Origin: Augochlora pura
Taxonomy: Eukaryota > Arthropoda > Insecta > Hymenoptera > Halictidae
NCBI RefSeq assembly: GCF_028453695.1
Contig: NC_135777.1
Location: forward strand, 6,003,714 to 6,067,713
Direction of reading: 5' to 3'
Length of the DNA stretch: 64,000 nucleotides
In this document: one piece after another, positions 1-13,046 of the stretch
Layout: each line of letters starts with the position of its first letter
Position numbering within the stretch: the stretch's first letter is position 1
Program-made: the position numbers and the translations under genes
Notes under the pieces: model-generated
Databases searched by the model: none
What the model was told of the DNA's origin: nothing
Seen by the model: the letters and a program-made list of their open reading frames with translations, nothing else

Positions 1-1
1 G

Positions 2-229
2 GTTTGGACAAATACCTTAGTACATTATAGTACCTATACTAAGACTGACTTATTGCCTGTGGTACAGGAAATAGCTAGGATTATAATTAATTCGGATAAA
101 ATCAAGTTTCAAGCTGCTAGGAGGAAATATGCTCAATCGAAGTATATGAAGATTAGTACTCGGCCCGAACTTCGATCGCAGATTATGACTGCCATGGCTA
201 CTGCCAAGAATAGTACAATATCGATTTAG
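2..229 (+). CDS. CycB: G2/mitotic cyclin B, C-terminal end (partial)
   Basis: This is the 3' end of a coding exon whose start lies left of the window. The frame opens at position 2 and ends at a TAG at 227-229, giving about 75 residues. The translation begins VWTNTLVHYSTYTKTDLLP and continues through RKYAQSKYMKIST, which matches the last helices of the second cyclin fold of B-type cyclins (the W-x-x-TLxHYSxY segment followed by a basic QAARRKY helix). B-type cyclins activate CDK1 at entry into mitosis and are destroyed by the APC/C. The destruction box and the first cyclin fold are outside the window, so B1/B2-type versus B3 cannot be tested directly; the wording of this segment fits B rather than B3. 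The gene converges with ELP1 on the opposite strand. Confidence 0.85.
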   Translation, partial: VWTNTLVHYSTYTKTDLLPVVQEIARIIINSDKIKFQAARRKYAQSKYMKISTRPELRSQIMTAMATAKNSTISI

Positions 230-1668
230 TATGTAGAACTACATCGAGACATTTGTTTATGCAAAGATGCATAAAAATGAGAAGGCATTATTCTGTAAGC
301 AACTGTCTCACTACTAAATTATATTAAATTAATTAAAAGTAGAACGAATAATATGATGGGGTTTCTCTTCGCGTTATTGTGTCGCATTTTTTAAGCTCGC
401 CAATGATACAATCTCGTTTGTAAACGAACATATCGTTGTGTTTACTTTGAAGACGACCTTCTAATCTAAAATAAGGCAACTTTAGCTTGACATACTAAGT
501 GATTTATGTTTTCTAAAGACAAAAACTTTTAGTAAGTAGTAACTTTACAATTAATTTTGCATAAGTGTAATGTGCGGCGTAGTAAAAAACATCTCATTCA
601 TAAAAAAATAGATATTTGACACGTTAATTATTTGTTAAGCAGTTTGAAAGAAACGCGCACAAGAGTATAGTCAATAAGATTGGCAAACAACAACATTGTC
701 GACAAATCGTAATTTAAATTTAATTAAAATTCAACAAAATAATTTAACTTCCTTAAAGGAAATATTAATTTCCGCCAATTATTTAAACTGAAATCGAATC
801 GCATGATATATAGAACCATTTCAAGCTATTTTTAACTACTGACTTACCTTTACTAACTTAGAGTAATAATATTAAACTCAGTAAAGCATTTACTTATAAA
901 ATATATCTCAAGGTTAATAATATTTAAATATTCTTTGATACTTGTAATTTGCAGAAGTTTTATGTACTCGAAATCTTGGTTTATAAATAATTAAATTGTA
1001 TTTTAAAACTTTTATTCAGAATTATAAAATGACATTATTTTGATATTGGGTATAGCGTTTTGATATTGTATAGTATAGTATTATACACTATTTATCAATA
1101 GTGTATGAAAATATACGGGTATTTCAGACTATATTAACCTATACTTTGATATGAATATTTTCACAGATATTATACTTGTTCTTATTGCTGTACCAATCCC
1201 CTTGTTGCATACAGAATGTATATCTATAAAATTTATGTAAAATTAACATTACTGAAAAATAAATCGTATAAACGTTTCTGTGAGCAGACGACATTATTTG
1301 GGTATTCGTATTTCAATTACTGTCGAAATATTTGACTCATATATTACAATGAAACTCAATTTCATTGTAAATGTTGTGTATTATATAACTATTTCTATAT
1401 ATTGCTAATGTTATTTGCTTGCGCAAAGTTTATAGAGTTATATTCATAATCTCTAAAATTAAGTATTCTTTTGCACATTAAATTTATCTTGTGGATTTCT
1501 TGAAAGTTAAATAACATAAACATAACTTCAAATATTTTTTGAAAATTCCTTCAGGATTTATTATAGAAGTTGAGTGAAGACAATTGGACGAATCAAACTT
1601 GTTTTGAAGTGATTTCGAACAATGGTGAATTTGATTTATGATAAATAGTGAACAACAATACAGTCTAT
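230..1668 (+). other. cyclin B 3' UTR and convergent spacer
   Basis: AT-rich stretch with no coding signal on either strand. A canonical AATAAA lies at 1258-1263, about 1.03 kb after the cyclin B stop, and is a plausible poly(A) signal for that transcript. Beyond it I see nothing recognisable until the MITE at 1669. Confidence 0.5.
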
Positions 1669-1912
1669 TTAACACGTTGATGCCGGCTTGACCCCACCGG
1701 TGTGTCACACGTGTCAGACCCGTGGGCGGCGTACATTTGCTTATTTTGCTTGCATTTCACAAAATAGGTTTATGTTATTTTATCTGAACATTACAAACAG
1801 GTATTCAATAGTAAAACCATAGAAATTCAATATTATAAATTTAACATGATTATTTAATTTTTGTAAATTTCAGAGAAAATCGTGAATATCGACGCCGGCG
1901 TCAACGTGTTAA
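1669..1912. mobile_element. TTAA-flanked MITE (piggyBac-like), copy 1
   Basis: A 244 bp segment is bounded on both sides by TTAA (1669-1672 and 1909-1912). Its ends are inverted repeats: the left end reads TTAACACGTTGATGCCGGC and the reverse complement of the right end reads TTAACACGTTGACGCCGGC, with one mismatch in 19. It has no coding capacity. TTAA target-site duplication with short terminal inverted repeats is the hallmark of the piggyBac superfamily, so this is most simply a non-autonomous piggyBac-like element. It sits between the convergent 3' ends of cyclin B and ELP1. Family assignment is inference; the ends and the TTAA are seen directly. Confidence 0.75.
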
Positions 1913-1989
1913 ATAACGAGGTTTGACATTCTTTGTAAAAATTTATGCGATCCGAAGTTGTTGACAAAATATATTCCTTTTAGGAAATG

Positions 1990-4900
1990 TTAGAATATAT
2001 TTAGTTTCCACGATGTAGAATTACATACTGGCGGACGTGTAATAAAAGGTTCTGAAAAAAAATAGAATAAAATTAACTGTTTGTGATATACTTTTGAAAT
2101 AATTTTTCTTTACCAATTAATTTATAAGTTGCAGAAACTCCTTGGAATTGTGTTGAAAGTTGTGCATTCTCCTAAAATATACATATGCGATTTATTAAAG
2201 CGTTTTTCTATGATTAAATAATTTATAATCATATATTACCATTTCTGGGAAACTCGATGGTGCAGATTTATCCCAAATCTCAGATTTACTTTTCTCTATC
2301 AAACGCAGAAATTGTTCCATGGTATTTTGCAATGTTTCTGCGTACTCATCACAATCAAAGTACACAAGCATTTGCACCAATCCATGTAACTCATCTAATA
2401 ATAGAATTTTTTTTAATATTTGAAAACTAATCGCATGTAAAAATTGTGGCTCAATCTACAAACCCTTTTCTTTATATGTACTGCTCACAATTTGATGTAA
2501 GGCTTGTATCAATGCTAAATCCTCGAAAGCGCTGCCCCTTTTCAAGCTTAAAAGCTTTCTTTCGTGCTTCCTACGATTCTTACTCGATCTATAACTTTTT
2601 CTAAAGAGCATTTTGTTACTATTTGTAGCGATTCAAATTAAGTGTCAGCGTACTTATACGATTCTTACCCAGATAAGCTAGACAGTCTTGATTTCTGACT
2701 GGACGTTGAGCTAACGATGCTACTTGTATCGCTGAGAAGGTCTGAAATACCTCTGTCGTACACAGATTCGTTGTCACCAATCATTCCAGAGCATGATTGT
2801 GCATTTCTTTCTGAAATATTTGCTCTAACTACGGCGAGGCGACATTTGTAATCTTCAAAGTCTTGTCTATTCTTTTCTATTTGGGATGTTATGTGATCTG
2901 CATGGTCAAATACATTCGATTTTATGTGGGACTCTGAAAACATATTTTCCTTAGATTATATCTTTCTTAAAATGGAGAAACTTCTACATCGTATTACCAA
3001 CAGACAAACGCACCAATTAGATCTAAACGTTCTTTATCATGCGCGATTCTTACAGCATCTTTCCACTGTTTACCATTGCACAAAGAAATTATCGTTTCCT
3101 CTTCGTCTTCCAAATAGTTATTGAGAATATATGCAGCCTCCTCATACCGTTTGTCGCTCTTCAATCGATCCACAAGCTCTTTGTAAAGCGCGCGTTTCTC
3201 TGTCAAACTAAAATGTCAATGAATTATTTAATCATGGATTTACATGCACTTGAAGCTTCGTAGTCCGCAACAATTATTTTTTACCTTAGTTTCATTTCTG
3301 TAGAAAGAACAATAACATCTTGCCAGCTTCCAGCTAATTTATAGGCTTTCAGAGCTTCTTTTAAATCACTGCTTCTGTGGAACATGATACCGGCTTCGTG
3401 GTAATGCCTTTTCTTTAATAGAAACTCTCCGTAAATTCTAGCGATCTCTTTATATTGTGCACTGTCCTTTTGAAATAATTTCAACGCTTTCGTGTATAAA
3501 TCGTGATTGCGTATTAGATTTATGCATTCGTTAAATCCATTTGGCTCTCTAGCTATATGTTCGAGCGCTGACTCATAACGCTTCAAATGCAAATCAATGG
3601 AGTATTTCATAAATTTATCGTAATTTCCATCGAGCCTCTTCATGTCATTTAAAAATGGAATATACTCTTTAGGGTCCTTTTGCGACTTGGAGGCGATAAA
3701 CATTGTCAGATCAAAATCGTACATACCTAGGGCTATATCAAACAATACGCTTACATCTACTATATACAATAAATATTTCAATGCTTCGTCTGACGTTATA
3801 GATTCCACATTCTGAGAAGCTTCTTCTAATTCCCGCATCTCCCTTATCTTTAACAGGGCATTCTCCAATCCTTGTCTTCTTCTATCTTTAACCAAGCTAA
3901 TTAATATCGGTTGTATCAAATTATTGCCTGTATTCTTGCTTTCCATAATATTTCTCATTAAATCACAGACCAATTCTACTTTGTTTGTTGCAGTATTATT
4001 TATATTCGTATATCTTGAGCTTTTATAATAATTTGCATATATTGTCGTGGCAACGCATTCCTCCTCTAATTCGGTCAAAAACAAGCTTAACCAGCTGGAT
4101 TTCGAAACTTGCTCCACAAATTTCTCAGCGTTCTCAATAAATTTATTAGGATCGTGATCGTAAATCAAATTTAAATTTATTCTTTGTCTACGCATCAAGT
4201 CAAATGCTGCCAAATAATTGCAATTATCTAAATAATAGCCAACGATGTACAAGGACAATGCTCGAGGTTGTATGCATTCTAAATTTCCACGTGGCATTTG
4301 TAGGATTGTTTTTGAATCCCTGGGAATGGCAGCGATCAACTGAGACCCTCTTTCCACTCTTCTAACATTTAACTCTAAAAATATTGATTTTAAATTACAA
4401 TACCGATATAATTTTCAAGCTGAATATTAAACAGTACCTGTAAACGATTTTTCATTGTTTAGATTTTCCCAAGGCTTAACAGTTAAGTCGTGCCTGATCA
4501 ACTCTTCAAAGTCCTCTTCGTTCATCTTCACACATATCAATGTATGTTGCAGTGTTGTCAGGAGCAAAAACTCTGAGTGAACAAAGAAACTGGTGATATT
4601 GTTAGCAGTTTGTTTTCCATTTATGGAAAAACAATTTCTATGCGATAATGACAATACAGTGTTTTTTCCATCAATATTTACCACTTCCACTGTATAAGTG
4701 TGGTTGGGTAACTGTACATTTATTAGAAACAATTCTGAGTTTTTCGTATATAATAGTGTAGAATTTTCAGTAAACACATAAGCCTCTTTCAAATTAGGAG
4801 AAGGAACAATATGCAGAATTAAACCATCCATAGGGTGCATTCCTCTAAAAAAATAACAACTTAATGTTGGAGCAATATTTTAAATAACTTGAAAATTCGA

Positions 4901-6725
4901 ATGAGTGTTCTGGAGTATGGACTTACCCTACTACTACTTCACCATGTGTTTGATCATCCACTGCATGCAAACGTAAAACACATAGGAAGCTTTGATTATT
5001 TATTAACAAAGAACAGAGAATCTTATCCTCGTCAAGCCAAAGAAAATGATGCATATTGTAAACAGATCTTTTTATACATTCCCTTGAAACAATTTTCCAC
5101 TTGATATCGTACGATCCAATGCATTTATAGTCTACTGCCAGTGAACCCTAGTTTAAAAAAGATCTTATTTTCTTGTACAGTTCAGTGTACCATTTAATAT
5201 GTACTTACTGTTAAGTGTTTATAAAACTTTAATTTATTACTCGCAGAAATACAAAATAACGTATTACTGTCAACCCAAGTATTTGTACTTTCTACGTCTG
5301 GTGCAAAAACAGTGGCATTCACTGCTTCAGAAGTATCTAAAATTGTATGCGCCATCGGTGGTGGTATAATTCCTATTCTTAGTCCAGTCATCAATAATCT
5401 ACATCCATCAATTACTCCAATGATGGATTTGTCATATATGGTCTTGCCTCTACTATGATTAACACACCAGTTGTAATCGCATGTAATCAATTCCTTGGAT
5501 GTCAACATAATTAATCTTTTAGAAGAGAACGTTGTACTCCATGTCATATATATCAATGAACTATCATTTGGAAATGTAATTGTCTGTTTCAAGTACCAAT
5601 GACAATTATTTTCTGTCCAAAGTTGCAAAATCGAGGAGTGATTTTCTTGTGTTGTGCACCAAATAGTTAAAATCTCTGAATCTGGTGACCAAAATAAATC
5701 CTTCACCTGCATTAGAATTTTTTAACTATAATTAAACATCTTATGAACCATACTGGCTTTAAAATGGTAGAGATTTATATGTACCCTAATTTCTTTCGGC
5801 TTAAAGGGAAGCAAAAATTCTCTGTGCTTCAAGCCATTCTTCTCGAAAAGTGCAACAACATGTTTATTAGGTAAAGTTTGTGTGGTTGCTATTAGACTTC
5901 CAGATGGTTTCCATGATAATGATTCTTCCAAACCATTCGCAAGCTCGCTAGTATATTGTAAAATTCCTTCCCTATTAAATACCTTGAACTGTCTTACTCT
6001 ACTTTGTCGATGTAAGAAACCTACAGCAAATAATGAGCCATCTTCCCTCCACGTTATTCTGTAGGATTCATCGTCCTGTTCATTTTGAGATATCTCTGTT
6101 GGCTGAGACACTGCTGCTTTCTTTCCTACGGATCCATGAAACTGGGTTTCTTTTTTACCCCATCCAACAGTTACAAATTGTTTTCTACCAAAATCTACAT
6201 CATATAGATCTACCTAAAATATATATTTTATATATCTTTTGTACATTATTCAGTGTCATGGTTCAATAAAAATATCATAAAAGCTATAATTACCTCCGAT
6301 ATTACTTGAAAAGTAGATACCATTGTTATTACAATACCATCGACTGTAATTAATATTATTATTTCATGATCTGGACTAAGTTTCATACATTGCAAATTCG
6401 TGTTTAATTCACACATTACTTCATAACCAAGTTTCGATTCTAAATTTATGATATCACCGCTTTTGGTGGCAGCAAACAGTTCCTGTGTTACGCTACAATA
6501 TTCCATACCAACAAGATCCAACTTTTCATCAATATCAAAAGATATTGGGTCTTTCCCATAGTCTGACGGAAATTTGTATAGCTTGTTTTTCAACAATAAA
6601 TAAACATCATCATTAATTGTGTTAATAGTAAACAATGTTGTTGAAGCATTCGGTTCATTTAAACTTTGATCTTGTGAAAAGTTTAAAGGCCGACTGGCAC
6701 GTCGAGTTAGCGTTAAATTTTTCAT
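1990..6725 (-). CDS. ELP1: Elongator complex protein 1 (ELP1/IKAP)
   Basis: Scaffold subunit of Elongator, which makes the cm5/mcm5 modifications on wobble uridine of tRNAs in the cytoplasm. Twelve exons join in phase: 6725-6294, 6213-5785, 5706-5209, 5147-4927, 4844-4438, 4374-3285, 3207-3014, 2933-2669, 2600-2464, 2394-2240, 2171-2114 and 2051-1990, giving 1315 residues (human ELP1 has 1332). The N-terminal two WD40 propellers include the family signature [20 protein letters not shown]. Residue 663 begins [11 protein letters not shown], the family's join to the helical TPR-like half. A basic run [14 protein letters not shown] near residue 1180 corresponds to the tRNA-binding segment, and the protein ends in WKLNIF, matching the family's WKLSLLD tail. 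The start is the first ATG, at 6725. It shares a 0.6 kb divergent promoter region with vezatin. Confidence 0.95.
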
Positions 6726-7361
6726 TGTTCAATAACAACTGCTCCCTACAATAAAAGAAAAACAAGTAAGAATATTTCTTTATTATCTTATTGCAGGCGT
6801 GGAAAGGTATTTGACAAATATTAACCACTATAATTCGGTTTCAATGCAATATTATGTTTGTATACACAGGTAAAGTAAGATGCTATTACGACCGCGTGCA
6901 AATATCTATTGCGTATGGCGATGACGACTTTGCACGTGCACATGGTTTTCTCCCTCTCTAATCAAGCGCATGTATCCCTGCCATTTTACCGCGCATGCAA
7001 TCCGCAGTGAATTCTACTTCAGCATTGAACTGTCAGCCAATTAGTGGAAAGCAATTCCTGACCCCATCTTCAACTGCTTAGCAATCAAAGTCGTGCACGA
7101 GTTGGGGCTATATAATACACTAGATAGTATACTGTACCTATGTAATACATACCGTACCTATACACGTGTGCACATTTACACGATGGAACTGCATATGTAG
7201 TAATGTGCAACAAGAATTTTATTTTCGTCGCGACAGTTCAATTTATATATGTAGTAATCATTTCAATAAAAATAGAAACATATTCATAAACGATTGTTAC
7301 AAGTCCATATACTCTGAATGTATTATTGAATACATTGTTTTATTTCAATATAGATGACAGC
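6726..7361. promoter_or_regulatory. divergent promoter region, ELP1 / vezatin
   Basis: 636 bp between the start codons of two head-to-head genes. It is locally richer in CpG than the flanks. I see an E-box-like CACGTG near 6934 and a GCGCATGC near 6991, which resembles half of an NRF1/erect-wing site. The 5' UTRs of both genes must lie here. The transcription starts themselves are not visible from sequence, and the motif matches are short. Confidence 0.5.
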
Positions 7362-9810
7362 ATGAACGGAGACATTGTTGACGATGAAGACGAAGATGTT
7401 GTCATACAAGTACGGAACAGTATTCGTCGCTAACATAATAATGAATAAAAAATTCTGTCTTTTATCCACAGGGAACTCCTTTATACGAACATTTACATCA
7501 AATGGGTTACACAGATTTCGAAAGCGTGAAACTAAATAGAACAGATCTTGCTGAAGAGAAGAAATTTTATACTAAACTCATAGTAAAGTTATTTTTCCCA
7601 TGAAAGAATACTGGTGAATACATCAATGTTTCGTAAAATACATGTTTATATATTTTTAGGATTTTGTACATTATGTTAGAGATTCTTTCAAGAAACTTTC
7701 TCTTATATATTCAGAACTGAATCAGGTAAGGATGGAGTATTAAAACTATCGTAGCGCACAATTATTCTTCAGAAAATAATACAAAATGTTGTTCATAATA
7801 GGATGACAGCGTGCCAAAAAAACGAGTGTCTACCATTTTAGATGCAAAAGTTCTTTCAAATGATCATGCGTGTATGATACATAGTTTCCTTGATAAGTAC
7901 AACTATAGACCATGGAGGTTGATAATTCATTTATTAAATTTTGTATTAATCATAACATCTGGTAATATTAACAGTTATGTGATTGTTTTGTAGGACCACA
8001 TTATTCAAGATTCTATTGTCAGGTGTAATTTTATCAGCTTCGATATTATCTCCCTCTGTATATAAAAATTCAGTAAGATGTTTCGGATTATCCATATTAT
8101 CTTATGTCAGCTATATAGAGTACTCTAGAGTGCGTATGCACAAGGATTTGAAGACCATGGTATCCTTACAAAATGATACATTTGATTTATATAAGAAAGG
8201 TCTAAAAATTTTAAAACACGGATATAAAATAAATTTGAATAGAAATAAGCGTACTCAACAGTTCTAGTAAGTTCTTGATGCTGCATGGAATGACTGTATT
8301 TATTTTATTTCAATATATTCTTTTATTTTACAGCGATCTTACAGCAGACAGTCTGAAGCATCTGCAGCCTATAATGGAAAATATAATAACGTGCTTAGAG
8401 CATGTTTCGACCACCTATTATCACATCTCCTTACTTCTCATAAAACTGTTGCCAAAGAATATGCCTTATGATAATCTATTAACTACTTTTGAAACAGCGG
8501 TATTTGAAATATCTGGTGAAATACATTATAAAAAATTACAGGTCAGACCAAAAAGAATTGTTCAGTGGTTATCAAATGATTTATATTTATATACGCATTT
8601 TCTCTAACAGAATTTATATTACACTTATATTATCATCCAATCAGAGATGTTATATTTATTTGCTATCGCATACAATAACCTTACATGGCAAGAATCTGGC
8701 AGTACAATTCCCGAATTCAAATTAGCATACATCGTTCATTTTTTAGTTAAATATTTAGCAGTGTATCAAAGAAAATTATCAAAGATTATTGATGTTTACT
8801 ATGGTTCTAAAATAGAGCCGATTTCATTTCAATACAAGTAAGAATATTATATGTCTTTTTTTTTGGAAATCTATACTTTACTTACACGATCTTAATGTTT
8901 CAGAGGGCCTGTTGCATTTCATTGGCAAAATTTGTACATGCAATTATACTTAACTACCAATAAGTTACAATTAGCTTACGGCCATGTATTATCCATATTA
9001 CAAGATATCGATGATAATGTTATAAAAAACGTGGCAGAAGAAGATGCTATTGAAAATATATTACGTAAATTGAATCAAACACAGAAAGATATTGTAGCAG
9101 CAAAAGATTTCATTGAATTTGGTAGTTTACATCTTTTGAAAATGCAAATTAGAAATCGTACAGAGAATCATATAGAAAAGGATATCCCAACACCGGAGGT
9201 AGATACCGATATCCGTATTGTACATGATTCAGAACCACTAATTATGGATGAAGTCTTTGAAGAATATATTAAAGCAGAATGCTTGAAATCTTTAAACGAT
9301 GAAAACGATGAAAAGGACGATGTCCCGGTGTTCAATTTTAAATGGGATAAGTCATTATTTAAGAATTTTATGGTTGAATTAAAAGATGTTTTAGTTGAGA
9401 AACACAAGTGTATGTCAGAAAGGGAATTGAAAGCATTACAACGAATGCATAAAGATAAAATAAGTGAGACTGCCTCAGAAAATATATGTCAAGTTCTTGT
9501 ACCTTCAGTTAATGCATCTGAAACAATAGATAAAAGTCAAATTATAGCTGATAAAGTTTTTAATGATAAGGAAAACAATCAGACAAATTGTACTTTCAAA
9601 GAAAGCGAAAGTATTAAACCAATATTTGAAAACAATGATGATGATTATTTCGACCAAGAAAAATTTCCAATTATACCCATAGCATTACCAAGAAACAAAG
9701 AACTTCCATTATTTTTATCATCGCCGTTTTTGCAAGCGGCTGAAGAAACATTTACAGGTAGTGGAGAAAACTCTGAAGATGAAATCAATGAAGCAGAAGG
9801 CTTAAAATAA
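7362..9810 (+). CDS. Vezatin
   Basis: Vezatin is a two-pass membrane protein linking myosin VIIA and the cadherin-catenin complex at adherens junctions; it also acts in synaptic and endosomal traffic. Eight exons join in phase: 7362-7409, 7472-7582, 7660-7725, 7802-7917, 7994-8266, 8334-8541, 8611-8837 and 8904-9810, giving 651 residues. Two adjacent hydrophobic segments, at about residues 118-137 (FKILLSGVILSASILS) and 142-158, fit the paired membrane helices of the family. Central helical segments follow, and the last exon encodes a long acidic, low-complexity tail. The start is set by ATGAACGGAGAC; an ATG eight bases upstream runs into a stop at once. An AATAAA lies at 9954-9959. Family assignment rests on overall layout and recognised segments, not on a search. 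Confidence 0.8.
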
Positions 9811-11127
9811 CACAATGTAATAATGAGAAAATTATATCAGAATGTATGTAACAACTTCGCATTTGTCTAAAACTTTTTTGAGAGGGGATTAACAAAAGTA
9901 ACTTTTTTATGATCATTTATTTACAGACATGAAACAAATTACACGTTTAATGAAATAAAGACTTATTTATGCAATTTGCATTTCGTATAGTCTTACCACT
10001 ACCGTTAATAATAATAATAATGGTTAACACTAACATATAAAATACAATGTGAAATTATCTAGTAGCAAGTATGTTTGTAATGATACAGTTAAATAATATA
10101 AAAAGTTGTAGTGCATTTTTAAAAGTACAAATAAATATTGATAATTAATGAATAAATATTCAAATGGAACTGGAAAACAAGAAGAAAACAATAACATCAC
10201 TTACAATGTATAATTATAAACTACCTGCAAATATTATTTAACATAAAAATACTGATATAATATTGAAGAAATGACAAACAGATGCATGTAAAGTACACAG
10301 TTATTTTGATCATCTAAACAAAGCCATTTTTGAAAAGTTTATTCTAATTATATTCTATTTCTGGATCTGTACTATTTCATTTGTGGGTATAAATTCTGCT
10401 GCTACAAAAATGTATATTCATACTAAAACTGATACCCTAATCAGCTTCGCTTGTAATTTCAATAGCAAATTTTTCCTCGAATAGTGAATTGAGTCATGGC
10501 AGTGACAAATTGATGAAACCAGCACTACTAAATGATGCTGTAAACTAACGCGAAGAGAGTTTCTTATTATTATTGTAATTTATCACAAAACATTCAACCA
10601 GGAATAGTTGTGATCTAGTATACTAATTGTAAGATGTAAGAAAGTTTCATCATTAACTGCAACAGAATACAGCAGAGTACAGTCGGAATAAAACGGTCAT
10701 AAATTTAAGATTAACATTTTATATTCGTGGTGCATACGCATCGTGTCATTTGGAGTAACTCAACACAGATGTGTATACTTCTCAGGGAAACTATTCTCTT
10801 TACTCACATTATCATTCGCTTACTTGAAAAACACAATAGAGATCATGCATGCGGTCAATCTGTATTATCCACTTATAAATCACCAAATAACACAAAGGAT
10901 CTCTCTAATTCTTCTCGTTCTGATTCAGAGACAAGATATTATATTTGATATACACTGAGAAAAGCAGAACTTTATATGAATGTATTCTTCTTTGCATATT
11001 CTTGTCTTGTAAAATTCAACTAAAACACCCTATATGCGTATTGTTTCTCCATAGGAGGAACAATAATCTGTGAAATAAATTCTCCTATGTACAATATAAT
11101 ATAGTACTACATAATTAATTGAAAACG
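9811..11127. other. convergent 3' UTR region, vezatin / KMT5A
   Basis: No coding signal. On the + strand AATAAA at 9954-9959 can end the vezatin transcript. On the - strand AATAAA complements sit at 10338-10343 and 9916-9921 and could end KMT5A, so the two 3' ends may overlap. A short TAA repeat lies near 10005-10022. Short open frames around 10727-10958 have no coding character. Confidence 0.4.
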
Positions 11128-13046
11128 CTATAACGCCAACCATGGATGATTGCGAATAGCTTCACGACTTCTATCCCCATAGTCATATGTAACTTCAACT
11201 CCAGATGGTATATTTTCTTTTGCCGTAAGTACAAGATGGGGCGTCGAGCCTACTTCTATGACTCGTGCAACTAAATTACCGTTTCTCGAGTGATTCACTA
11301 GTCTACCTAACTTATCAGTTTCAGCTGTCGCGTCGACACTAAAACGTATCAGGTGTATAAATAAATATTATTATCTTGTTATAATTTACGAACGATAATA
11401 ATATGTAAAAGGCTCCTACCAATGCTGATGATTACGATGCTGAAAGTAATACATATAACATCCCGTGGTCTGATCTTGTGCATATATCTTCTCGCGTTTT
11501 TTCGCCTCAACCTGAGAGATTAATTCACCAATATATTCTACCACAAATTCTCCTTTCGTAAATTCTCGCGTTGTTATCACACCACGCCCTTTTCCAGCAA
11601 AGTATCTCACCTAAAAAAAATACATTTTACACTAGATTCATAATAATAAAATAACGATTAGTCGTCATGAACTTTTATACCTCTAAACCCTCTTCCACTT
11701 GACAAAGTACTTTGTTTTCCATATCACGTTGTTTCTCCTCTAATACTACTTTCTTAGATTTTCTTATACTACGGCGTACTGGAAAATAATCTGTAAGTTT
11801 GTGATTTGTACTTTTAATGTCCACAGATTCATTTGAACGATGACCGATGACTGGATTGATTAATTTTCTTCGGCCACGGTTGTTTAGCTTCTTTAGAGGT
11901 GGTTGTGTTAAAGTAACAGGAGAAATCATCAGCTTTTTATCTTTCTCAGTGTTCATATTTCCTTCGTCTAAATCTTCTATTTGACTGTGCGGCATATTTA
12001 TTCTGTGAGGTGTAGCTGGACCATGTATGGGCACGGCTACAGGTGTTTCTGAAATATTGTATGTACAATGTAACAACTTCTCACAGCGAATAATTAATAC
12101 TTATCGGAATTAGTCAATCTACTACCATCTGTTGTAAAGTGACTAACATCACTGACAATATCATTTTGTACAACATTTGTTTCTTCATTTCTGTAGAAGG
12201 TCTCCTTAATAGGCACTATGGAAGTTTCAGTTTCAGGAAGATCAGGCCTTGAAATAGGTGCAATCTACATTCAATGATATAAATTAGAATTACGCATAAC
12301 AGAATGTATTATAAATGTTATAGATAAAAATTGCGTACTTGTCTGTAAAAACAGGAATTTATAGGTAAAATTGATTTATGTATATCCACTGCTACATGCT
12401 GTCCATTTGAATTATCGTGTTTGAAATTTTTGTTATTATCTAGCTTTGGCTCCTTTTTCATGGACACACCAATATCTTTATGTTGCAGCGATGAAACTGT
12501 GGCTCTTGTACAAACCATATTTTTGGTTTGTACCCGTTTCCGTCGTTCTATAATTAAAACATATAAATTATATCCAACCTCAAACAACATTCAAACAATT
12601 ACACATATCCTAAATGGGAATATAACAGTAGACACATATAGTTCCTTTAGATGAATCCTGCGGAAATAAACCCATCAATGCCAAGTGTTTTAGTCCAGTG
12701 ACATTTTCATTGTAACTGTTTATTACTTCTAATTCTACACAAAGTCTAATATTTTCATACAAAGGCTATACCTTCCTTTTTACATTACCCAACAATGTTA
12801 ATATTCGTTAACAACCTTTGAAACACGAAATTGTCCGGCATTGCATAGGTAATGTTATAAAAACAATTTTTTCTAAATTCTTTAGAAATCAATGAATGTG
12901 GAAGTTAGTCAGCGTCTCTAAGATAACGTTCAAAATGGAGATAGAGACGAAGTGAAATTTACCAAAACATAACCTGACTGATGACAAGAAATCTTCAGTG
13001 AAAGTATACTCGAATTTTTTTAAATCATATTCCTACCTTTCACCAT
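11128..13046 (-). CDS. KMT5A: Histone H4-K20 monomethyltransferase KMT5A (SET8 / PR-Set7)
   Basis: Nuclear SET-domain enzyme that monomethylates histone H4 lysine 20, needed for chromatin compaction and S/M progression. Six exons join in phase: 13046-13037, 12547-12339, 12264-12126, 12048-11681, 11610-11420 and 11338-11128, giving 375 residues. The first exon carries only ATGGTGAAAG. Residues 203-213 read KLTDYFPVRRS, equivalent to the PIP-degron of vertebrate SET8 that couples destruction to PCNA and CRL4-Cdt2. The SET domain covers about residues 240-370 with GKGRG, GEFVVEY, the NHS cofactor-site motif at 321-323 and DYGDRS near 358. The protein ends HPWLAL, close to the family's HPWLKH. 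The single short catalytic domain at the C terminus excludes the larger SET enzymes. Confidence 0.95.

Noticed and set aside
10727..10958. Two overlapping + strand frames after vezatin
   Set aside because: They overlap in different frames, show no domain or splice signals, and lie within the convergent 3' UTR region.
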